Source: Pseudomonas sp. AN-1 (GTDB lineage Bacteria > Pseudomonadota > Gammaproteobacteria > Pseudomonadales > Pseudomonadaceae). Taken from it: a stretch of DNA of 64,000 bases. Within the stretch, counting starts at the first letter, position 1. Each line of letters opens with the position of its first letter. This document shows, in pieces, positions 21,622 through 31,420 of the stretch. A model generated the notes under the pieces. The model was given only the letters and a program-made list of their open reading frames with translations, was not told the DNA's origin and made no database searches. The stretch is from NCBI RefSeq assembly GCF_034057115.1, contig NZ_CP139195.1, positions 2,728,001-2,792,000 of the forward strand, in the 5' to 3' direction. Position numbers and translations under genes: made by a program.

Positions 21622-23019
21622 CTACTCCACCCCGCCGCCGAGCGCCTTGAACAGGGCGATCTCGCTGGACAGCTGGGCCAGGCGGTCGCCGATCAGCTGC
21701 TGCTGCGAGCCGAACAGCTGGCGCTGGGCGTCGAGCAGGGTCAGCTGGCTGTCGACCCCGGTGCGGTAGCGGCGCTCGGCCAGGCGCCGGTACTCGGCGT
21801 TGGCCGCCACCAGCTGGCGCTGCGCCGCGAGCTGCGCGACGTAGGTGCTGCGCGCGGCGAGGCCGTCGGCGACCTCGCTGAACGCGGTCTGGATCGCCTG
21901 CTCGTACTGCGCCACCTCGACCTGCTTCTGCAGCTTGGCGTAGTCCAGGCTGCCCTTGAGGCTGCCGGCGGTGAAGATCGGCAGGTTGATCGACGGCTGG
22001 AACAGCCAGGTGCCGCTGCCGCCCTTGAACAGTCCGGACAGCTCGGTGCTGGCGCTGCCGGCGCGGGCGGTCAGGCCGATGCTCGGGAAGAACGCCGCGC
22101 GCGCCGCACCGATGTCGGCGTTGGCCGCCCTGAGCTGGTGCTCGGCGGCGAGGATGTCCGGGCGCCGCTGCAGCAGGTCGGAGGGCAGGCCCACCGGCAG
22201 CTCGGCCAGCTGCACCTGCTCCAGCGGCGCGGCCGCCGGCAGGTCGGCCGGCAGCGCACTGCCGAGCAGCAGCTGCAGGGCGTTGTGGTCCTGGGCGAGC
22301 AGGCGCTGGTACTGGGCGACGTTGACCCGCGCGCCCTCCACCGCGCTGCGCGACTGGCTCAGCTCCAGCGCCGAGGCGACGCCGACGTCGAAGCTGCGCT
22401 GGGTCAGCGCCAGGCTCTGCTCGTAGGTCTTCAGGGTCTCCTCGCTGAGCGCCAGCAGCTCGCGGTCGGCCTGCAGACGCAGCCAGGCGTCGGCGACGCT
22501 GGCCACCAGGCCGATCTGCGTGCTGCGCCGCGCCTGCTCGGTGGCGAAGTACTGCTCCAGCGCCGCCTGGTTGAGGCTGCGCAGGCGACCGAACAGGTCC
22601 AGTTCCCAGTCGGTGACGCCGACGGTGGCGCCGTACTCGCCGTTGGTCGCGGCGGAGCCGGTGCGGGTCAGGTCGGCCGGCAGGCGCTGGCGGGTGCCGC
22701 TGCCGCGGGCGTCGAGCTGCGGGAACAGCTCGGCGCGCTGGATGCGGTACAGCGCCTGGTAGGCCTGCACGTTGAGCGCCGCCACGCGCAGGTCGCGGTT
22801 GTTGTCCAGCGCCACCTCGATCAGGCGCTGCAGCGCCGGGTCGCGGAAGAAGCCGCGCCAGGCGGGCAGCGCGCTCGCCGCGCTGTCCGCCGCACCGGCA
22901 TACACGCCCTCGGACGGCCAGGCGGCGGCCACCGGCGCCTCGGGGCGCTGGTAGTCGGGGATCAGCGAGCAGCCGCCGAGGCCCAGCAGGAGGCTCAGGG
23001 TCAGGATCGACTTGTTCAC
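21622..23019 (-). CDS. ttgC: RND efflux outer-membrane channel lipoprotein (TtgC/OprM type)
   Basis: 465 residues with a GTG start (23017-23019) that overlaps the stop of the pump gene by 4 bp (GTGA). The lipoprotein signal ends LLLGLGGCS, with the lipid-modified Cys at about 17. Two OEP repeats follow, with typical [20 protein letters not shown] and [27 protein letters not shown] segments. The protein forms a trimeric channel-tunnel through the outer membrane for the pump encoded upstream. It is the third gene of a MexAB-OprM/TtgABC-type operon. Confidence 0.94.
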   Translation of the reverse strand: MNKSILTLSLLLGLGGCSLIPDYQRPEAPVAAAWPSEGVYAGAADSAASALPAWRGFFRDPALQRLIEVALDNNRDLRVAALNVQAYQALYRIQRAELFPQLDARGSGTRQRLPADLTRTGSAATNGEYGATVGVTDWELDLFGRLRSLNQAALEQYFATEQARRSTQIGLVASVADAWLRLQADRELLALSEETLKTYEQSLALTQRSFDVGVASALELSQSRSAVEGARVNVAQYQRLLAQDHNALQLLLGSALPADLPAAAPLEQVQLAELPVGLPSDLLQRRPDILAAEHQLRAANADIGAARAAFFPSIGLTARAGSASTELSGLFKGGSGTWLFQPSINLPIFTAGSLKGSLDYAKLQKQVEVAQYEQAIQTAFSEVADGLAARSTYVAQLAAQRQLVAANAEYRRLAERRYRTGVDSQLTLLDAQRQLFGSQQQLIGDRLAQLSSEIALFKALGGGVE

Positions 23020-26000
23020 AGCGCGGACTCCTTCTCGGCCTGCACGCCCGGCTTGCGCTTGCGCTCGGTCAGCGAGCAGACCAGTACGTAGAACAGCGGG
23101 ATCCAGAAGATCGCCAGCACCAGCGCGGAGAGCATGCCGCCGATCACCCCGGTGCCGATGGCGTGCTTGCTGCCGGCGCCGGCGCCGCTGGAGACGGCCA
23201 GCGGCACCACGCCGAGGATGAACGCCAGCGAGGTCATCACGATCGGCCGCAGACGCATGCGGCAGGCCTCCGCCGCGGCGTCGACCAGGCTCATGCCCTG
23301 CTCGTGCAGCGACTTGGCGAACTCGACGATGAGGATCGCGTTGCGCGCCGACAGGCCGATGGTGGTGAGCAGGCCGATCTGGAAGTACACGTCGTTGGAC
23401 AGGCCGCGACCGTAGGTGGCCAGCAACGCGCCGATCACCCCCAGCGGCACCACCAGCATCACCGAGAACGGGATCGACCAGCTCTCGTACAGCGCCGCCA
23501 GGCAGAGGAACACCACCAGCAGCGACAGGGCGTACAGCGCGGTAGCCTGGTCGCCGGCCAGACGCTCCTCGTAGGACAGCCCGGTCCAGGCCAGGCCGAC
23601 GCCCGGCGGCAGCTGGGCGGCGATCTTCTCCACTTCGGCCATCGCCTCGCCCGAGCTGTAGCCCGGGGCGGCGGCGCCGAGGATCTCCATCGCCGACACG
23701 CCGTTGTAGCGCGACAGCTTGGGCGGTCCGTAGATCCACTGGCCGCTGGCGAAGGCGCTGAACGGCACCATCTGGCCCTCGGCGTTGCGCACGAACCACT
23801 TGTCGAGGTCCTCGGGATTCATCCGCGCGGAGGCCTCGCCCTGCAGGTAGACCTTCTTCACCCGGCCGCGGTCGATGAAGTCGTTGACGTAGCTGCCGCC
23901 CCAGGCGATCGACAGGGTCTGGTCGATCTCGGCCAGCGACACGCCCTGGGCGCGCGCCTTCTCGTCATCGATCAGCAACTGGTACTGCGGCTCGTCGCGC
24001 AGGCCGTTGGGGCGCACGCCGGCCAGCTTGGGGTTCTGCCCGGCCAGTTGGAGGAACTGGTCGCGCGCCTGGCTGAGCACCTGGTGGCCGACGCCGGCGC
24101 GGTCCTGGAGGAACACGTTGAAGCCGGTGGCATTGCCCAGCTCCATCACCGCCGGCGGGGCGAAGGCGAACACCATGGCGTCGCGGAAGCCGAAGAAGCG
24201 CTGCTGGGCGCGCTGCGCCAGCTCGAACACGCCCTGGCCCGGCTCGGTGCGCTCGCTCCACGGCTTGAGGTTGATGAACGCCATGCCCGAGCTCTGCCCG
24301 CGGCCGGCGAAGTTGAAGCCGTTGACGGTGAACACCGACTTGACCACCTCGCCCTCCTCCTCGAGCAGGTACTCGCGCATCTGGCGGACCATCTCGTAGG
24401 TACGTTCGGCGCTGGAGCCGGCCGGGGTCTGCACCTGGGCGAACAGCACGCCCTGGTCCTCCTCCGGCAGGAACGAGGTGGGGATGCGGGTGAACATCCA
24501 GGCCATCACGCCGACGATCACCAGGTACATCAGCAGGTAGGGCGCCTTGCGCCGCAGAACCGCCTTGACGCCGCGCTCGTAGCCCTGCACGCCACGCTGG
24601 AAGCTGCGGTTGAACCAGCCGAAGAAGCCCTTCTTCTCGTGGTGCGCACCCTTGGCGATCGGCTTGAGCAGGGTGGCGCACAGCGCCGGAGTGAACACCA
24701 GCGCCACCAGCACCGACAGCGCCATGGCCGAGACGATGGTGATGGAGAACTGCTGGTAGATCACCCCGGTGGAGCCGGGGAAGAACGCCATCGGCACGAA
24801 CACCGCCGACAGCACCAGGCCGATGCCGACCAGCGCGCCCTGGATCTGCCCCATCGACTTGCGGGTGGCCTCCAGCGGCGACAGCCCCTCCTCGCTCATC
24901 ACCCGCTCGACGTTCTCGACCACCACGATGGCGTCGTCGACCAGCAGGCCGATGGCGAGGATCATGGCGAACATGGTCAGGGTGTTGATGCTGAAGCCGA
25001 ACGCCGCGAGGATGCCGAAGGTGCCGAGCAGCACCACCGGCACCGCCAGGGTCGGGATCAGGGTGGCGCGGAAGTTCTGCAGGAACAGGTACATCACCAG
25101 GAACACCAGGCCGATGGCCTCGAACAGGGTGGTCACCACCCCCATGATCGACGCCGAGATCACCGGCGTGGTGTCGTACGGATAGACCGCCTTCATCCCC
25201 GGCGGGAAGAACGGCTCCAGCTCGTCGAGGGTCTGGCGCACCGCGGCCACGGTGTCCAGCGCGTTGGCGCCGGTGGCCAGCTTGACCGCGATGCCGGTGG
25301 CCGGCAGGCCGTTGTACTCGGCGCTGATGCTGTAGTTCTCGCCGCCCAGCTCGACGCGGGCGACGTCCTTCAGGCGCACCTGCGAGCCGTCGGCGTTGAC
25401 CTTGAGGAGGATGTCGCGGAACTGCTCGGGGGTCTGCAGGCGGGTCTTGCCGATGATGGTGGCGGTCAGCTGCTGGCCCGGCGAGGCCGGCAGGCCGCCG
25501 AGCTGGCCGGAGGACACCTGCACGTTCTGCGCCTGGATGGCGCTCTTCACGTCCACCGGAGTCAGCGCGTAGTTGTTCAGCCGGGCCGGATCGAGCCAGA
25601 TGCGCATGGCGTACTGGGCGCCGAACACCTGGAAGTCGCCAACGCCGCGGGTCCGCGACAGCGGGTCCTGGATGTTGGAGACGATGTAGTCGGCCAGGTC
25701 GTTGCGGTCCATGCTGCCGTCTTCGGATACCAGGCCGATCACCAGCAGGAAGTTGCGCACCGCCTTGGTGACGCGGATGCCCTGCTGCTGGACCTCCTGC
25801 GGCAGCAGCGGGGTGGCCAGCTGCAGCTTGTTCTGCACCTGCACCTGGGCGATGTCGGGATCGACGCCCTGGTTGAAGGTGGCGGTGATGGTCATGCTGC
25901 CGTCGGAGTTGCTCTCCGAAGAGATGTAGCGCAGGCCGTCGATGCCGTTGAGCTGCTGCTCGATCACCTGCACCACGGTGTCCTGCACCGTCTGCGCCGA

Positions 26001-26156
26001 GGCGCCCGGGTAGCGCACGGAAATGCCCACCGCCGGCGGGGCGATGCTCGGGTACTGGTTGATCGGCAGCTTGAGGATCGACAGGCCGCCGGCCAGCATG
26101 ATCACCAGGGCGATCACCCAGGCGAAGATCGGCCGGTCGATGAAGAATCTGGACAT
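23016..26156 (-). CDS. ttgB: RND multidrug efflux transporter (TtgB/MexB type)
   Basis: 1046 residues, the standard HAE1 length. TM1 is at the N-terminus ([21 protein letters not shown]). The proton-relay acidic pair in TM4 is [16 protein letters not shown], and TM10/11 carries the second conserved block [16 protein letters not shown]. Large periplasmic porter/docking domains lie between. It is an inner-membrane trimeric drug/proton antiporter for solvents and antibiotics. It lies between its adaptor (12-bp gap) and channel (4-bp overlap) genes. Confidence 0.96.
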   Translation of the reverse strand: MSRFFIDRPIFAWVIALVIMLAGGLSILKLPINQYPSIAPPAVGISVRYPGASAQTVQDTVVQVIEQQLNGIDGLRYISSESNSDGSMTITATFNQGVDPDIAQVQVQNKLQLATPLLPQEVQQQGIRVTKAVRNFLLVIGLVSEDGSMDRNDLADYIVSNIQDPLSRTRGVGDFQVFGAQYAMRIWLDPARLNNYALTPVDVKSAIQAQNVQVSSGQLGGLPASPGQQLTATIIGKTRLQTPEQFRDILLKVNADGSQVRLKDVARVELGGENYSISAEYNGLPATGIAVKLATGANALDTVAAVRQTLDELEPFFPPGMKAVYPYDTTPVISASIMGVVTTLFEAIGLVFLVMYLFLQNFRATLIPTLAVPVVLLGTFGILAAFGFSINTLTMFAMILAIGLLVDDAIVVVENVERVMSEEGLSPLEATRKSMGQIQGALVGIGLVLSAVFVPMAFFPGSTGVIYQQFSITIVSAMALSVLVALVFTPALCATLLKPIAKGAHHEKKGFFGWFNRSFQRGVQGYERGVKAVLRRKAPYLLMYLVIVGVMAWMFTRIPTSFLPEEDQGVLFAQVQTPAGSSAERTYEMVRQMREYLLEEEGEVVKSVFTVNGFNFAGRGQSSGMAFINLKPWSERTEPGQGVFELAQRAQQRFFGFRDAMVFAFAPPAVMELGNATGFNVFLQDRAGVGHQVLSQARDQFLQLAGQNPKLAGVRPNGLRDEPQYQLLIDDEKARAQGVSLAEIDQTLSIAWGGSYVNDFIDRGRVKKVYLQGEASARMNPEDLDKWFVRNAEGQMVPFSAFASGQWIYGPPKLSRYNGVSAMEILGAAAPGYSSGEAMAEVEKIAAQLPPGVGLAWTGLSYEERLAGDQATALYALSLLVVFLCLAALYESWSIPFSVMLVVPLGVIGALLATYGRGLSNDVYFQIGLLTTIGLSARNAILIVEFAKSLHEQGMSLVDAAAEACRMRLRPIVMTSLAFILGVVPLAVSSGAGAGSKHAIGTGVIGGMLSALVLAIFWIPLFYVLVCSLTERKRKPGVQAEKESAL

Positions 26157-26168
26157 GGCGCTATCCCC

Positions 26169-27335
26169 TTAACGGCCCTGGGCCGGCTGCTGCTGGGCGG
26201 CCGGCTGGCTCTCGGCAGGCTTGCCCAGCGCCGGCACGTTGCTCGCCGCCTGCACCTTGACCTCGACGCCCGGCTTGATGAACTGCAGGCCCTCGGTGAT
26301 CAGCCGGTCGCCGGCCTCGAGGCCCTCGCTGACCAGCCAGAAGCTGCCGGCGGTGCGCTCGGCCTTGAGGGTGCGCACCTCGACCTTGTTCTCGGCATTG
26401 ACCACCATGGCCACCGCCTCGCCCTTGGCGTTGCGCGTCACGCCCTGCTGCGGGGCGAGGATCGCCGCGCTCTTGCTGCCGGTCTGCAGCCGCGCCTGGA
26501 CGAACATCCCCGGCAGCAGCTCGTGCTGCGGGTTGGGGAACACCGCGCGCAGGGTCACCGAGCCGGTGCCCGGATCTACCGACACCTCGGAGAACTCCAG
26601 GCGTCCGTCGTGGGCGTAGGCGCTGCCGTCGGGCAGGCTCAGGCTCACCCTGGCGGCGGTGTCGCCGGCCTTCTCCAGCTGGCCGGCGGCCAGCTCGCGA
26701 CGCAGGCGCAGCAGCTCGGTGGCCGGCTGGGTGACGTCGACGTAGATCGGATCGAGCTGCTGGATCACCGCCAGTTCCTGTGCCTGCCCGCTGCTGACCA
26801 GCGCGCCCTCGGTCACCGCCGAGCGGCCAATGCGCCCGCCGATCGGCGCCAGCACCTTGGTGTAGCGCAGGTCGATGCGCGCCTTCTCCAGCGCCGCCTC
26901 GGCCTGCAGCTGGGCGGCGCGCGCCTCGTCGTACTGCTGGCGGCTGACCGCCTGGTCGGCCACCAGCACCTTGTAGCGCTCGGCCAGCGAACGGCTCGAC
27001 AGCAGGGTGGCCTCGGCGCTCTTCAGGGTCGCCTCGTAGGTCGCCGGGTCGATCTGGTACAGCTGCTGGCCGGCCTTGACCTCGCGGCCCTCGGCGAACA
27101 GGCGCTTGAGCACGATGCCGTCGACCTGCGGACGCACCTCGGCGATCCGGTAGGCCGCGGTGCGTCCCGGCAGCTCGCTGGTCAGGGTGAACGGCTGCGC
27201 CTCGAGGGTCACCACGCCTACCTGCGGCGCCGGGCGGGCCTGCTGCGGCGCCGCCTCCTTCTGGCAGCCGGCCAACAGCAAAAGCGACAGCAGGGCGGAG
27301 GCGCCCAGCGTCGCGCGTGCGGAGGAGCTATTCAT
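26169..27335 (-). CDS. ttgA: RND efflux periplasmic adaptor lipoprotein (TtgA/MexA type)
   Basis: 388 residues. The lipoprotein signal peptide ends SLLLLAGCQK (Cys about 24). The lipoyl halves (AYRIAEVRPQVDGIVLKRLF and RYTKVLAPIGGRIGRS) flank a helical hairpin. A beta-barrel and membrane-proximal domain follow, with ILAPQQGVTRNAKGEA. The tail is Gln/Ala/Pro-rich. It bridges pump and channel in the periplasm. It closely matches P. putida TtgA as I recall it. The promoter and operator are in the intergenic region shared with the divergent regulator. Confidence 0.95.
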   Translation of the reverse strand: MNSSSARATLGASALLSLLLLAGCQKEAAPQQARPAPQVGVVTLEAQPFTLTSELPGRTAAYRIAEVRPQVDGIVLKRLFAEGREVKAGQQLYQIDPATYEATLKSAEATLLSSRSLAERYKVLVADQAVSRQQYDEARAAQLQAEAALEKARIDLRYTKVLAPIGGRIGRSAVTEGALVSSGQAQELAVIQQLDPIYVDVTQPATELLRLRRELAAGQLEKAGDTAARVSLSLPDGSAYAHDGRLEFSEVSVDPGTGSVTLRAVFPNPQHELLPGMFVQARLQTGSKSAAILAPQQGVTRNAKGEAVAMVVNAENKVEVRTLKAERTAGSFWLVSEGLEAGDRLITEGLQFIKPGVEVKVQAASNVPALGKPAESQPAAQQQPAQGR

Positions 27336-27407
27336 CGGAAAGCCTCGAATTCGTTGTGCACAAGCAAGGTTGGAATCGGGGAGGAGATTGCATCTCCAGT
27401 GCCAGAC

Positions 27408-27440
27408 ACTATACTTACATTCGCGTCTGTTTGTAAATTC
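27408..27440 (-). promoter_or_regulatory. ttgABC promoter overlapped by a TtgR-type operator
   Basis: Read on the minus strand: -35 TTTACA (27437-27432), 18-bp spacer, -10 TATAGT (27413-27408). The operator TTACAAACA...GAATGTAAGTA lies over both boxes and matches the TtgR operator of P. putida as I remember it. Repressor binding here would block polymerase, and drug binding would release it. Confidence 0.75.
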
Positions 27441-27579
27441 GCAGAATTGCAAGTATCCACTCGCACGCCCGGAAGATCGCGCCAGAACCCCGCTCGCCGC
27501 CAGCAGCGTTTTTTGTGAGACTGCGCGCCCTCGACACCACAGGGAAGTCACAATCCGCCACAGGCCCAGAGACCTCCGC

Positions 27580-28221
27580 ATGGCTCGCAGAACCAAAGAA
27601 GAAGCCGAAGCCACTCGGCAACAGATCCTCGACAGCGCCGAACGCGTGTTCGCCGCCAAGGGGGTCGCCCACACCACCATGGCCGACATCGCCGCCGACG
27701 CCGGGGTGTCCCGTGGCGCGGTGTACTGGCACTTCACCAGCAAGGCCGACGTGTTCAACGCCCTGCTCACCCGCCAGCATGACGCCAACAAGGTGGTCTG
27801 CTCCGCCGCCCGCAATCCCGACGAGGCCGACCCGCTCGGCCAGATCCGCAACATTCTCGTGCACTTCCTGTGCAAGACGGTGCACGACCCCCAGCAGCGC
27901 CGGGTCAACGAGATCTTCCACCACAAGTGCGAACTGGCCGGCGACCAGGAAAGCCTGCGCGAGCTGCTGCAGGCCACCGGCGACGAGATCGACCGCGACA
28001 TCGCCCTGTCGCTGCGCAACGCCATCAGCCGCGGCCAGCTGCCCGCCGACCTCGACCTGACCCGCGCCGCCATCGGCATGCATGCCTACATCCACGGCCT
28101 GATCAACAACTGGCTGCTGCGCCCGGACAGCTTCGCCCTCGACCAGGAAGCCGGCGCGCTGGTCGACGCGCTGCTCGACATGCTGCGCTACAGCCCGGCA
28201 CTGCGCCTGCCGGCCGGCTGA
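27580..28221 (+). CDS. ttgR: TetR-family repressor of the efflux operon (TtgR/AcrR type)
   Basis: 213 residues (TtgR 210). The helix-turn-helix spans residues about 12-55: ILDSAERVFAAKGVAHTTMADIAADAGVSRGAVYWHF. The C-terminal ligand domain is of the AcrR type (VNEIFHHKCE, AYIHGLINNWLL). It is divergent from ttgABC, with the operator in between, so it should repress the pump and respond to its substrates. In P. aeruginosa the equivalent pump is instead controlled by the MarR-type MexR, so this is the P. putida-like arrangement. Start MARRTKEEAEATRQQ. Confidence 0.93.
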   Translation: MARRTKEEAEATRQQILDSAERVFAAKGVAHTTMADIAADAGVSRGAVYWHFTSKADVFNALLTRQHDANKVVCSAARNPDEADPLGQIRNILVHFLCKTVHDPQQRRVNEIFHHKCELAGDQESLRELLQATGDEIDRDIALSLRNAISRGQLPADLDLTRAAIGMHAYIHGLINNWLLRPDSFALDQEAGALVDALLDMLRYSPALRLPAG

Positions 28222-28237
28222 CCGCGCTCAGCCGGCC
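28212..28237. terminator. Bidirectional hairpin spanning two converging stop codons
   Basis: Perfect 10-bp stem GGCCGGCTGA / TCAGCCGGCC with a 6-nt loop. The left arm contains the TGA of ttgR and the right arm the TGA of the converging HD gene. There is no T-tract. Confidence 0.65.
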
Positions 28238-28899
28238 AGAGCGACGATTCCCGCCACCACCGCGCCCAGCGCCGCAGCCGGCAGCGCCTCGCGGCGGGCG
28301 AACAGCTCGCCCAGGCTGCGGTAGTACCACAGCACGCCTTCGCGTCCGCCGCTGAAGCGCTCGAGGCTCGCGGGGCCGAACCGCTCCAGGTCGTGCAGGA
28401 TGCAGCGGGCGTTGTGCAGCTTGTCGCAGGCGTTGACCAGCAGCGAGTCGGCACCGACCTCGGCGAGATGGGCCAGGTAGCGCTGCTTGCGCGCCCGCCA
28501 CTCGGGCTCGCCCTGGTCGAGGGCATCGGTGCAGTCGAGCACCATGCGCAGCACCCGTTCGCCGAAGTACTGGTTGATCTGCGAGGCGTGCTGGTGGCCG
28601 CCGTCCTCGACCACGTCGTGCAGCAGGGCGGCGATGGCCTGGTCCTCGTCGCCGCCGTACTCCAGCACCAGGGCGCTGACCGCCAGCGGGTGGGAGATGT
28701 AGGGCACCGCGGTGCCCTTGCGCAGCTGGCCGGCGTGCACGTGGGCGGCATAGCCGAAGGCGCGGGACAGCCGCTCGCTGTGCTTCATCGCGGACGGCTC
28801 CCGATGCTGGCGGATGGGTGGCTGGGCGGTCGCCGCGGCGGCCTGGGCGGGGGCGCCGAGCCGCTGCATGGCGGTGACCAGTGTGGGAATCCTGCGCAT
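28228..28899 (-). CDS. HD-domain protein of the RelA/SpoT-hydrolase (MESH1/SAH) type
   Basis: 223 residues from the ATG at 28897-28899, which has an AGGAG site 8 bp upstream. A shorter start at 28788 (MKHSERLSRAFGYAA) begins nearer the domain but has no good site. The domain carries HAGQLRKGTAVPYISHP, ALLHDVVEDG (the HD and ED metal ligands) and NACDKLHNAR, the order found in (p)ppGpp hydrolases. There is no synthetase domain. It probably hydrolyses ppGpp or a related nucleotide in the cytosol; other phosphohydrolase activity is possible. It is divergent from the WYL regulator, with possible operator half-sites between. Confidence 0.8.
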   Translation of the reverse strand: MRRIPTLVTAMQRLGAPAQAAAATAQPPIRQHREPSAMKHSERLSRAFGYAAHVHAGQLRKGTAVPYISHPLAVSALVLEYGGDEDQAIAALLHDVVEDGGHQHASQINQYFGERVLRMVLDCTDALDQGEPEWRARKQRYLAHLAEVGADSLLVNACDKLHNARCILHDLERFGPASLERFSGGREGVLWYYRSLGELFARREALPAAALGAVVAGIVALAG

Positions 28900-28964
28900 G
28901 TCGTCATCTCCTGCCGCGCCCGCTTGTGCTTGCCTGACGCCGCCACCCTATGTAGCTTCAGGCG

Positions 28965-28992
28965 ACAGGTCCATCCTGTAGAAGTACACAGG
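28965..28992. promoter_or_regulatory. Clustered ACAGG/CCTGT half-sites between the HD and WYL genes
   Basis: ACAGG (28965-28969), CCTGT (28975-28979) and ACAGG (28988-28992) make two overlapping inverted repeats 28 bp before the WYL start. This is a plausible site for autoregulation; no direct match to a described operator is claimed. Confidence 0.35.
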
Positions 28993-29019
28993 TAAAGTTT
29001 TGGCGCACATGGAGGCAAG

Positions 29020-29889
29020 ATGAAGGGACGACCCGCGCTGGACGAGATCCACTGGGATCTGGCCATGCGCTACCGGCTGATCGAGACCATCGCCCTGTGG
29101 GAAGGGCGGCTGACCACCCAGCACCTGATGCAGGGCTTCGGCATTTCCCGCCAGCAGGCGAGCAAGGACATCAACAGCTACATCCGGGAACATGCGCCAA
29201 GAAACTTGACATATGACGCCAGCCTGAAGGGCTACGCGCCGACCCGCCAGTTCCGCCCGCGCTTCATCGACACCAGCGCCAGCGCCTACCTGCACCTGCT
29301 CAACCAGAGCCGCGAGCGTGCCCCGCACATCGAGGGCCTGGAACGCAGCTATGCGCACAGCGAGGTGGTCGAGCTGCCCGACCGCAGCGTGCGCCCGGAA
29401 GTGCTGCGCCCGCTGCTGCGCGCCTGCCGCGAGGGGCTGCGCCTGGAGGCCGAGTACGTGTCGTTCAACACCCCGCGGGTCGAGGTGCGGGTGATCGCCC
29501 CGCACACCCTGGTGTTCACCGGCATGCGCTGGCACGTGCGCGCCTACTGCGAGAAGAACCGCGACTGGCGCGACTTCGTGCTCAGCCGCTTCCGCGGCAC
29601 GCCGGAGCTGCTCGACCGCACGGCGCAGGGCCGCGACTACGATCCGGGCTGGAACACCCGGGTCGACGTGATCCTCGAGCCGGATGCTCGCCTGCTGGCG
29701 GAGCAGAAGGCGATCACCGAGAGCGACTACGCCATGCAGGGCGGCCGTCTGGTGCTGCCGACCCGCGGCGCGCTGGTGCAGTACGTGCTGCAGCGCTACC
29801 AGCTCGATCCGACCAAGCTGCACCCCAATCCGGCGGCGCAGCAGCTGCAGGTAGCCAACCTGGAGGCGCTCAAGCCCTGGCTGTACTGA
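29020..29889 (+). CDS. WYL-domain transcriptional regulator (BrxR/CapW-like layout)
   Basis: 289 residues. The N-terminal winged helix (LIETIALWEGRLTTQHLMQ, then FGISRQQASKDINSY) is followed by a WYL domain (residues about 125-200: LRLEAEYVSFNTP, VIAPHTLVFTGMRWHVRAYC, FVLSRFRGTPELL) and a C-terminal WCX-like extension (VILEPDARLLAEQKAITES). This order is that of the BrxR/CapW regulators that sit beside BREX or CBASS defence genes. No such effector is visible here. It could instead regulate the divergent HD gene. The ligand is unknown. The ATG at 29020 is preceded by TGGAGGCAAG, a good ribosome-binding site. Confidence 0.87.
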   Translation: MKGRPALDEIHWDLAMRYRLIETIALWEGRLTTQHLMQGFGISRQQASKDINSYIREHAPRNLTYDASLKGYAPTRQFRPRFIDTSASAYLHLLNQSRERAPHIEGLERSYAHSEVVELPDRSVRPEVLRPLLRACREGLRLEAEYVSFNTPRVEVRVIAPHTLVFTGMRWHVRAYCEKNRDWRDFVLSRFRGTPELLDRTAQGRDYDPGWNTRVDVILEPDARLLAEQKAITESDYAMQGGRLVLPTRGALVQYVLQRYQLDPTKLHPNPAAQQLQVANLEALKPWLY

Positions 29890-30004
29890 GCCGGGCATCG
29901 GCCCCTCTTGCCTGGGCGGCGCACATGGCCAACACTCGGCGCAGGCGGTGGCGCCGCACGGCGCCGCCTCATCCATCTCCAGAAAGAAAGTGCGGGTTAT
30001 CACC

Positions 30005-30355
30005 ATGTCGGACAGAACGGGCAGCAGTGCCAGCTACAGGCAGCGCGAGGCGGGTTATCGCGACAAGGCGCTGAAGATGTATCCGTGGGTCTGCGGCCGC
30101 TGCGCGCGGGAATTCACCTATTCCAACCTGAGCCAGCTGACCGTCCACCATATCGACCACAACCACGACAACAATCCGGCCGACGGCAGCAACTGGGAGT
30201 TGCTCTGCCTGTATTGCCACGACCACGAACACTCCAAGTACTCCATCTACAACGGCGAGAATGGCAGCGCGGTGATTCCCGGCGAGAAGTCGCCACAGGT
30301 GAAGCACAATCCGTTCGCCAACCTCAAGTCGCTGATGGACAAGCAGCAGAAGTAG
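30005..30355 (+). CDS. yajD: YajD-family HNH nuclease-like protein
   Basis: 116 residues (E. coli YajD 115). A zinc site (CGRC...CLYC) frames the HNH motif LTVHHIDHNHDNNPADGSN, with the final CHDHEHSKY. The family is widespread and small; its biological role is not established. Start MSDRTGSSASYRQREAGYRD at 30005. It lies 115 bp downstream of the WYL gene on the same strand, with a GC-rich imperfect hairpin between, so cotranscription is possible but unproven. Confidence 0.9.
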   Translation: MSDRTGSSASYRQREAGYRDKALKMYPWVCGRCAREFTYSNLSQLTVHHIDHNHDNNPADGSNWELLCLYCHDHEHSKYSIYNGENGSAVIPGEKSPQVKHNPFANLKSLMDKQQK

Positions 30356-30463
30356 TTGCCGGACAGGGCCGCCGGCCACGACCGCAACCGATGCGCGCGA
30401 CGCATCTCCCGGCGCGGCGGATCGCCAGTTTCCGCCGCGCCCATCCATACCCAGGAAAATCCC

Positions 30464-31150
30464 ATGCAAGACTATGAAAAGCCCCTCGACGAGGCGGAAA
30501 TCGACCAGCTGAACGAACTGCTGTTCAGCTATTCGGAAAAGGCCGAGCAGGAGCATGGCAAGGACGGCGAGGAAGTGGATTGCGTGTTCAGCGTTTCCGA
30601 GCTGGACGGCTTCCTCACCGCGGTGCTCACCGGCCTCAATCCGATTTCGCCGGCGGAGTGGCTGCCGGCGCTGTGGCGCGGCAAGTTGCCGAAGTTCGAG
30701 ACCGAAGCCGAACTGCAGCAGCTCACCGACCTGCTGATGCGCCACATGAATGCCCTGGCCCACAGCCTGTTCGAGGACCCGGAAAGTTTCGCGCCCATCT
30801 ACGAGATCGGCGACGAGGACGGCAGCGAAGAAGTGCTGGTGGACGAGTGGTGCTACGGCTACATGCGCGGCGTCGAGCTGCGCGACAAGGACTGGCAGGC
30901 CCTGCGCGACGCCCAGCCGGAGCTGCTGCTGCCGTTCATGCTGCTCAGCGGCGCCTTCTCGCTGGACGACGGCGAGGAGGTGACCGAGGAGGAACTGGAG
31001 GAAATGCGCGAGAGCCTGCCCGACCTGGTGTTCGCCATCCGCGACTTCTGGATGGCCGAGGCGGAAAAGCCCAAGGCGCCGAAGATCGGCCGCAACGATC
31101 TGTGCCCGTGCGGCAGCGGCAAGAAATACAAGCAGTGCTGCCTGCACTGA
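30464..31150 (+). CDS. UPF0149/YecA-family protein with C-terminal SEC-C zinc motif
   Basis: 228 residues. The N-terminal YgfB/YecA domain (LDEAEIDQLNELLF, VFSVSELDGFLTAVLTG, WCYGYMRGVELR) is acidic and helical. The C-terminal SEC-C motif NDLCPCGSGKKYKQCC binds zinc, as in SecA. The function is unknown; SEC-C often mediates ribosome or protein contact. The ATG at 30464 follows CAGGAAAATCCC. A terminator-like hairpin follows the gene. Confidence 0.9.
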   Translation: MQDYEKPLDEAEIDQLNELLFSYSEKAEQEHGKDGEEVDCVFSVSELDGFLTAVLTGLNPISPAEWLPALWRGKLPKFETEAELQQLTDLLMRHMNALAHSLFEDPESFAPIYEIGDEDGSEEVLVDEWCYGYMRGVELRDKDWQALRDAQPELLLPFMLLSGAFSLDDGEEVTEEELEEMRESLPDLVFAIRDFWMAEAEKPKAPKIGRNDLCPCGSGKKYKQCCLH

Positions 31151-31168
31151 GGCGTCCCTGAACGCCGC

Positions 31169-31199
31169 GAATGTCGGCCGCGCTTGGCGGCCGGCATTC
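31169..31199 (+). terminator. Terminator-like hairpin
   Basis: 13-bp stem GAATGTCGGCCGC / GCGGCCGGCATTC (one G-T pair) with a 5-nt loop, 18 bp after the YecA-like stop. It has no T-tract, so Rho assistance may be needed. Confidence 0.6.
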
Positions 31200-31290
31200 C
31201 GCCCTCCCGCACCGGGTCCAGAGCCGCAGTGTGGGAATTCCGTCAGTTCCCCCGCACTGCCGCCAATTCCCTCCGCTATTATTGAAACTA

Positions 31291-31317
31291 TTGACGGCAG
31301 GCAGCCGCCTCTATAAA
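31291..31317 (+). promoter_or_regulatory. Candidate promoter of the MvaT-like gene
   Basis: TTGACG (31291-31296) and TATAAA (31312-31317) with a 15-bp spacer, inside an unusually AT-rich patch of an otherwise GC-rich region. The leader is about 100 nt. Confidence 0.5.
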
Positions 31318-31420
31318 AAGCAGCCTCTTGTCCGCAACGGGAACAGGTGCAGGGAGTGCAGGTAATTCGCGTGTGCGGATTTTCCTATTGCCGACCCATT
31401 CCCTTTCCCGGAGAAACTCG

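Noticed and set aside
23163-27518. 1451-residue plus-strand open frame across the efflux operon
   Set aside because: It lies antisense to ttgB and ttgA, has His/Gln/Arg-rich low-complexity sequence and no recognisable domain. The sense genes are certain.
30005-30355. HNH protein as part of a phage-defence or mobile element
   Set aside because: It matches the small, widespread YajD family, and no integrase, restriction or toxin gene is adjacent.
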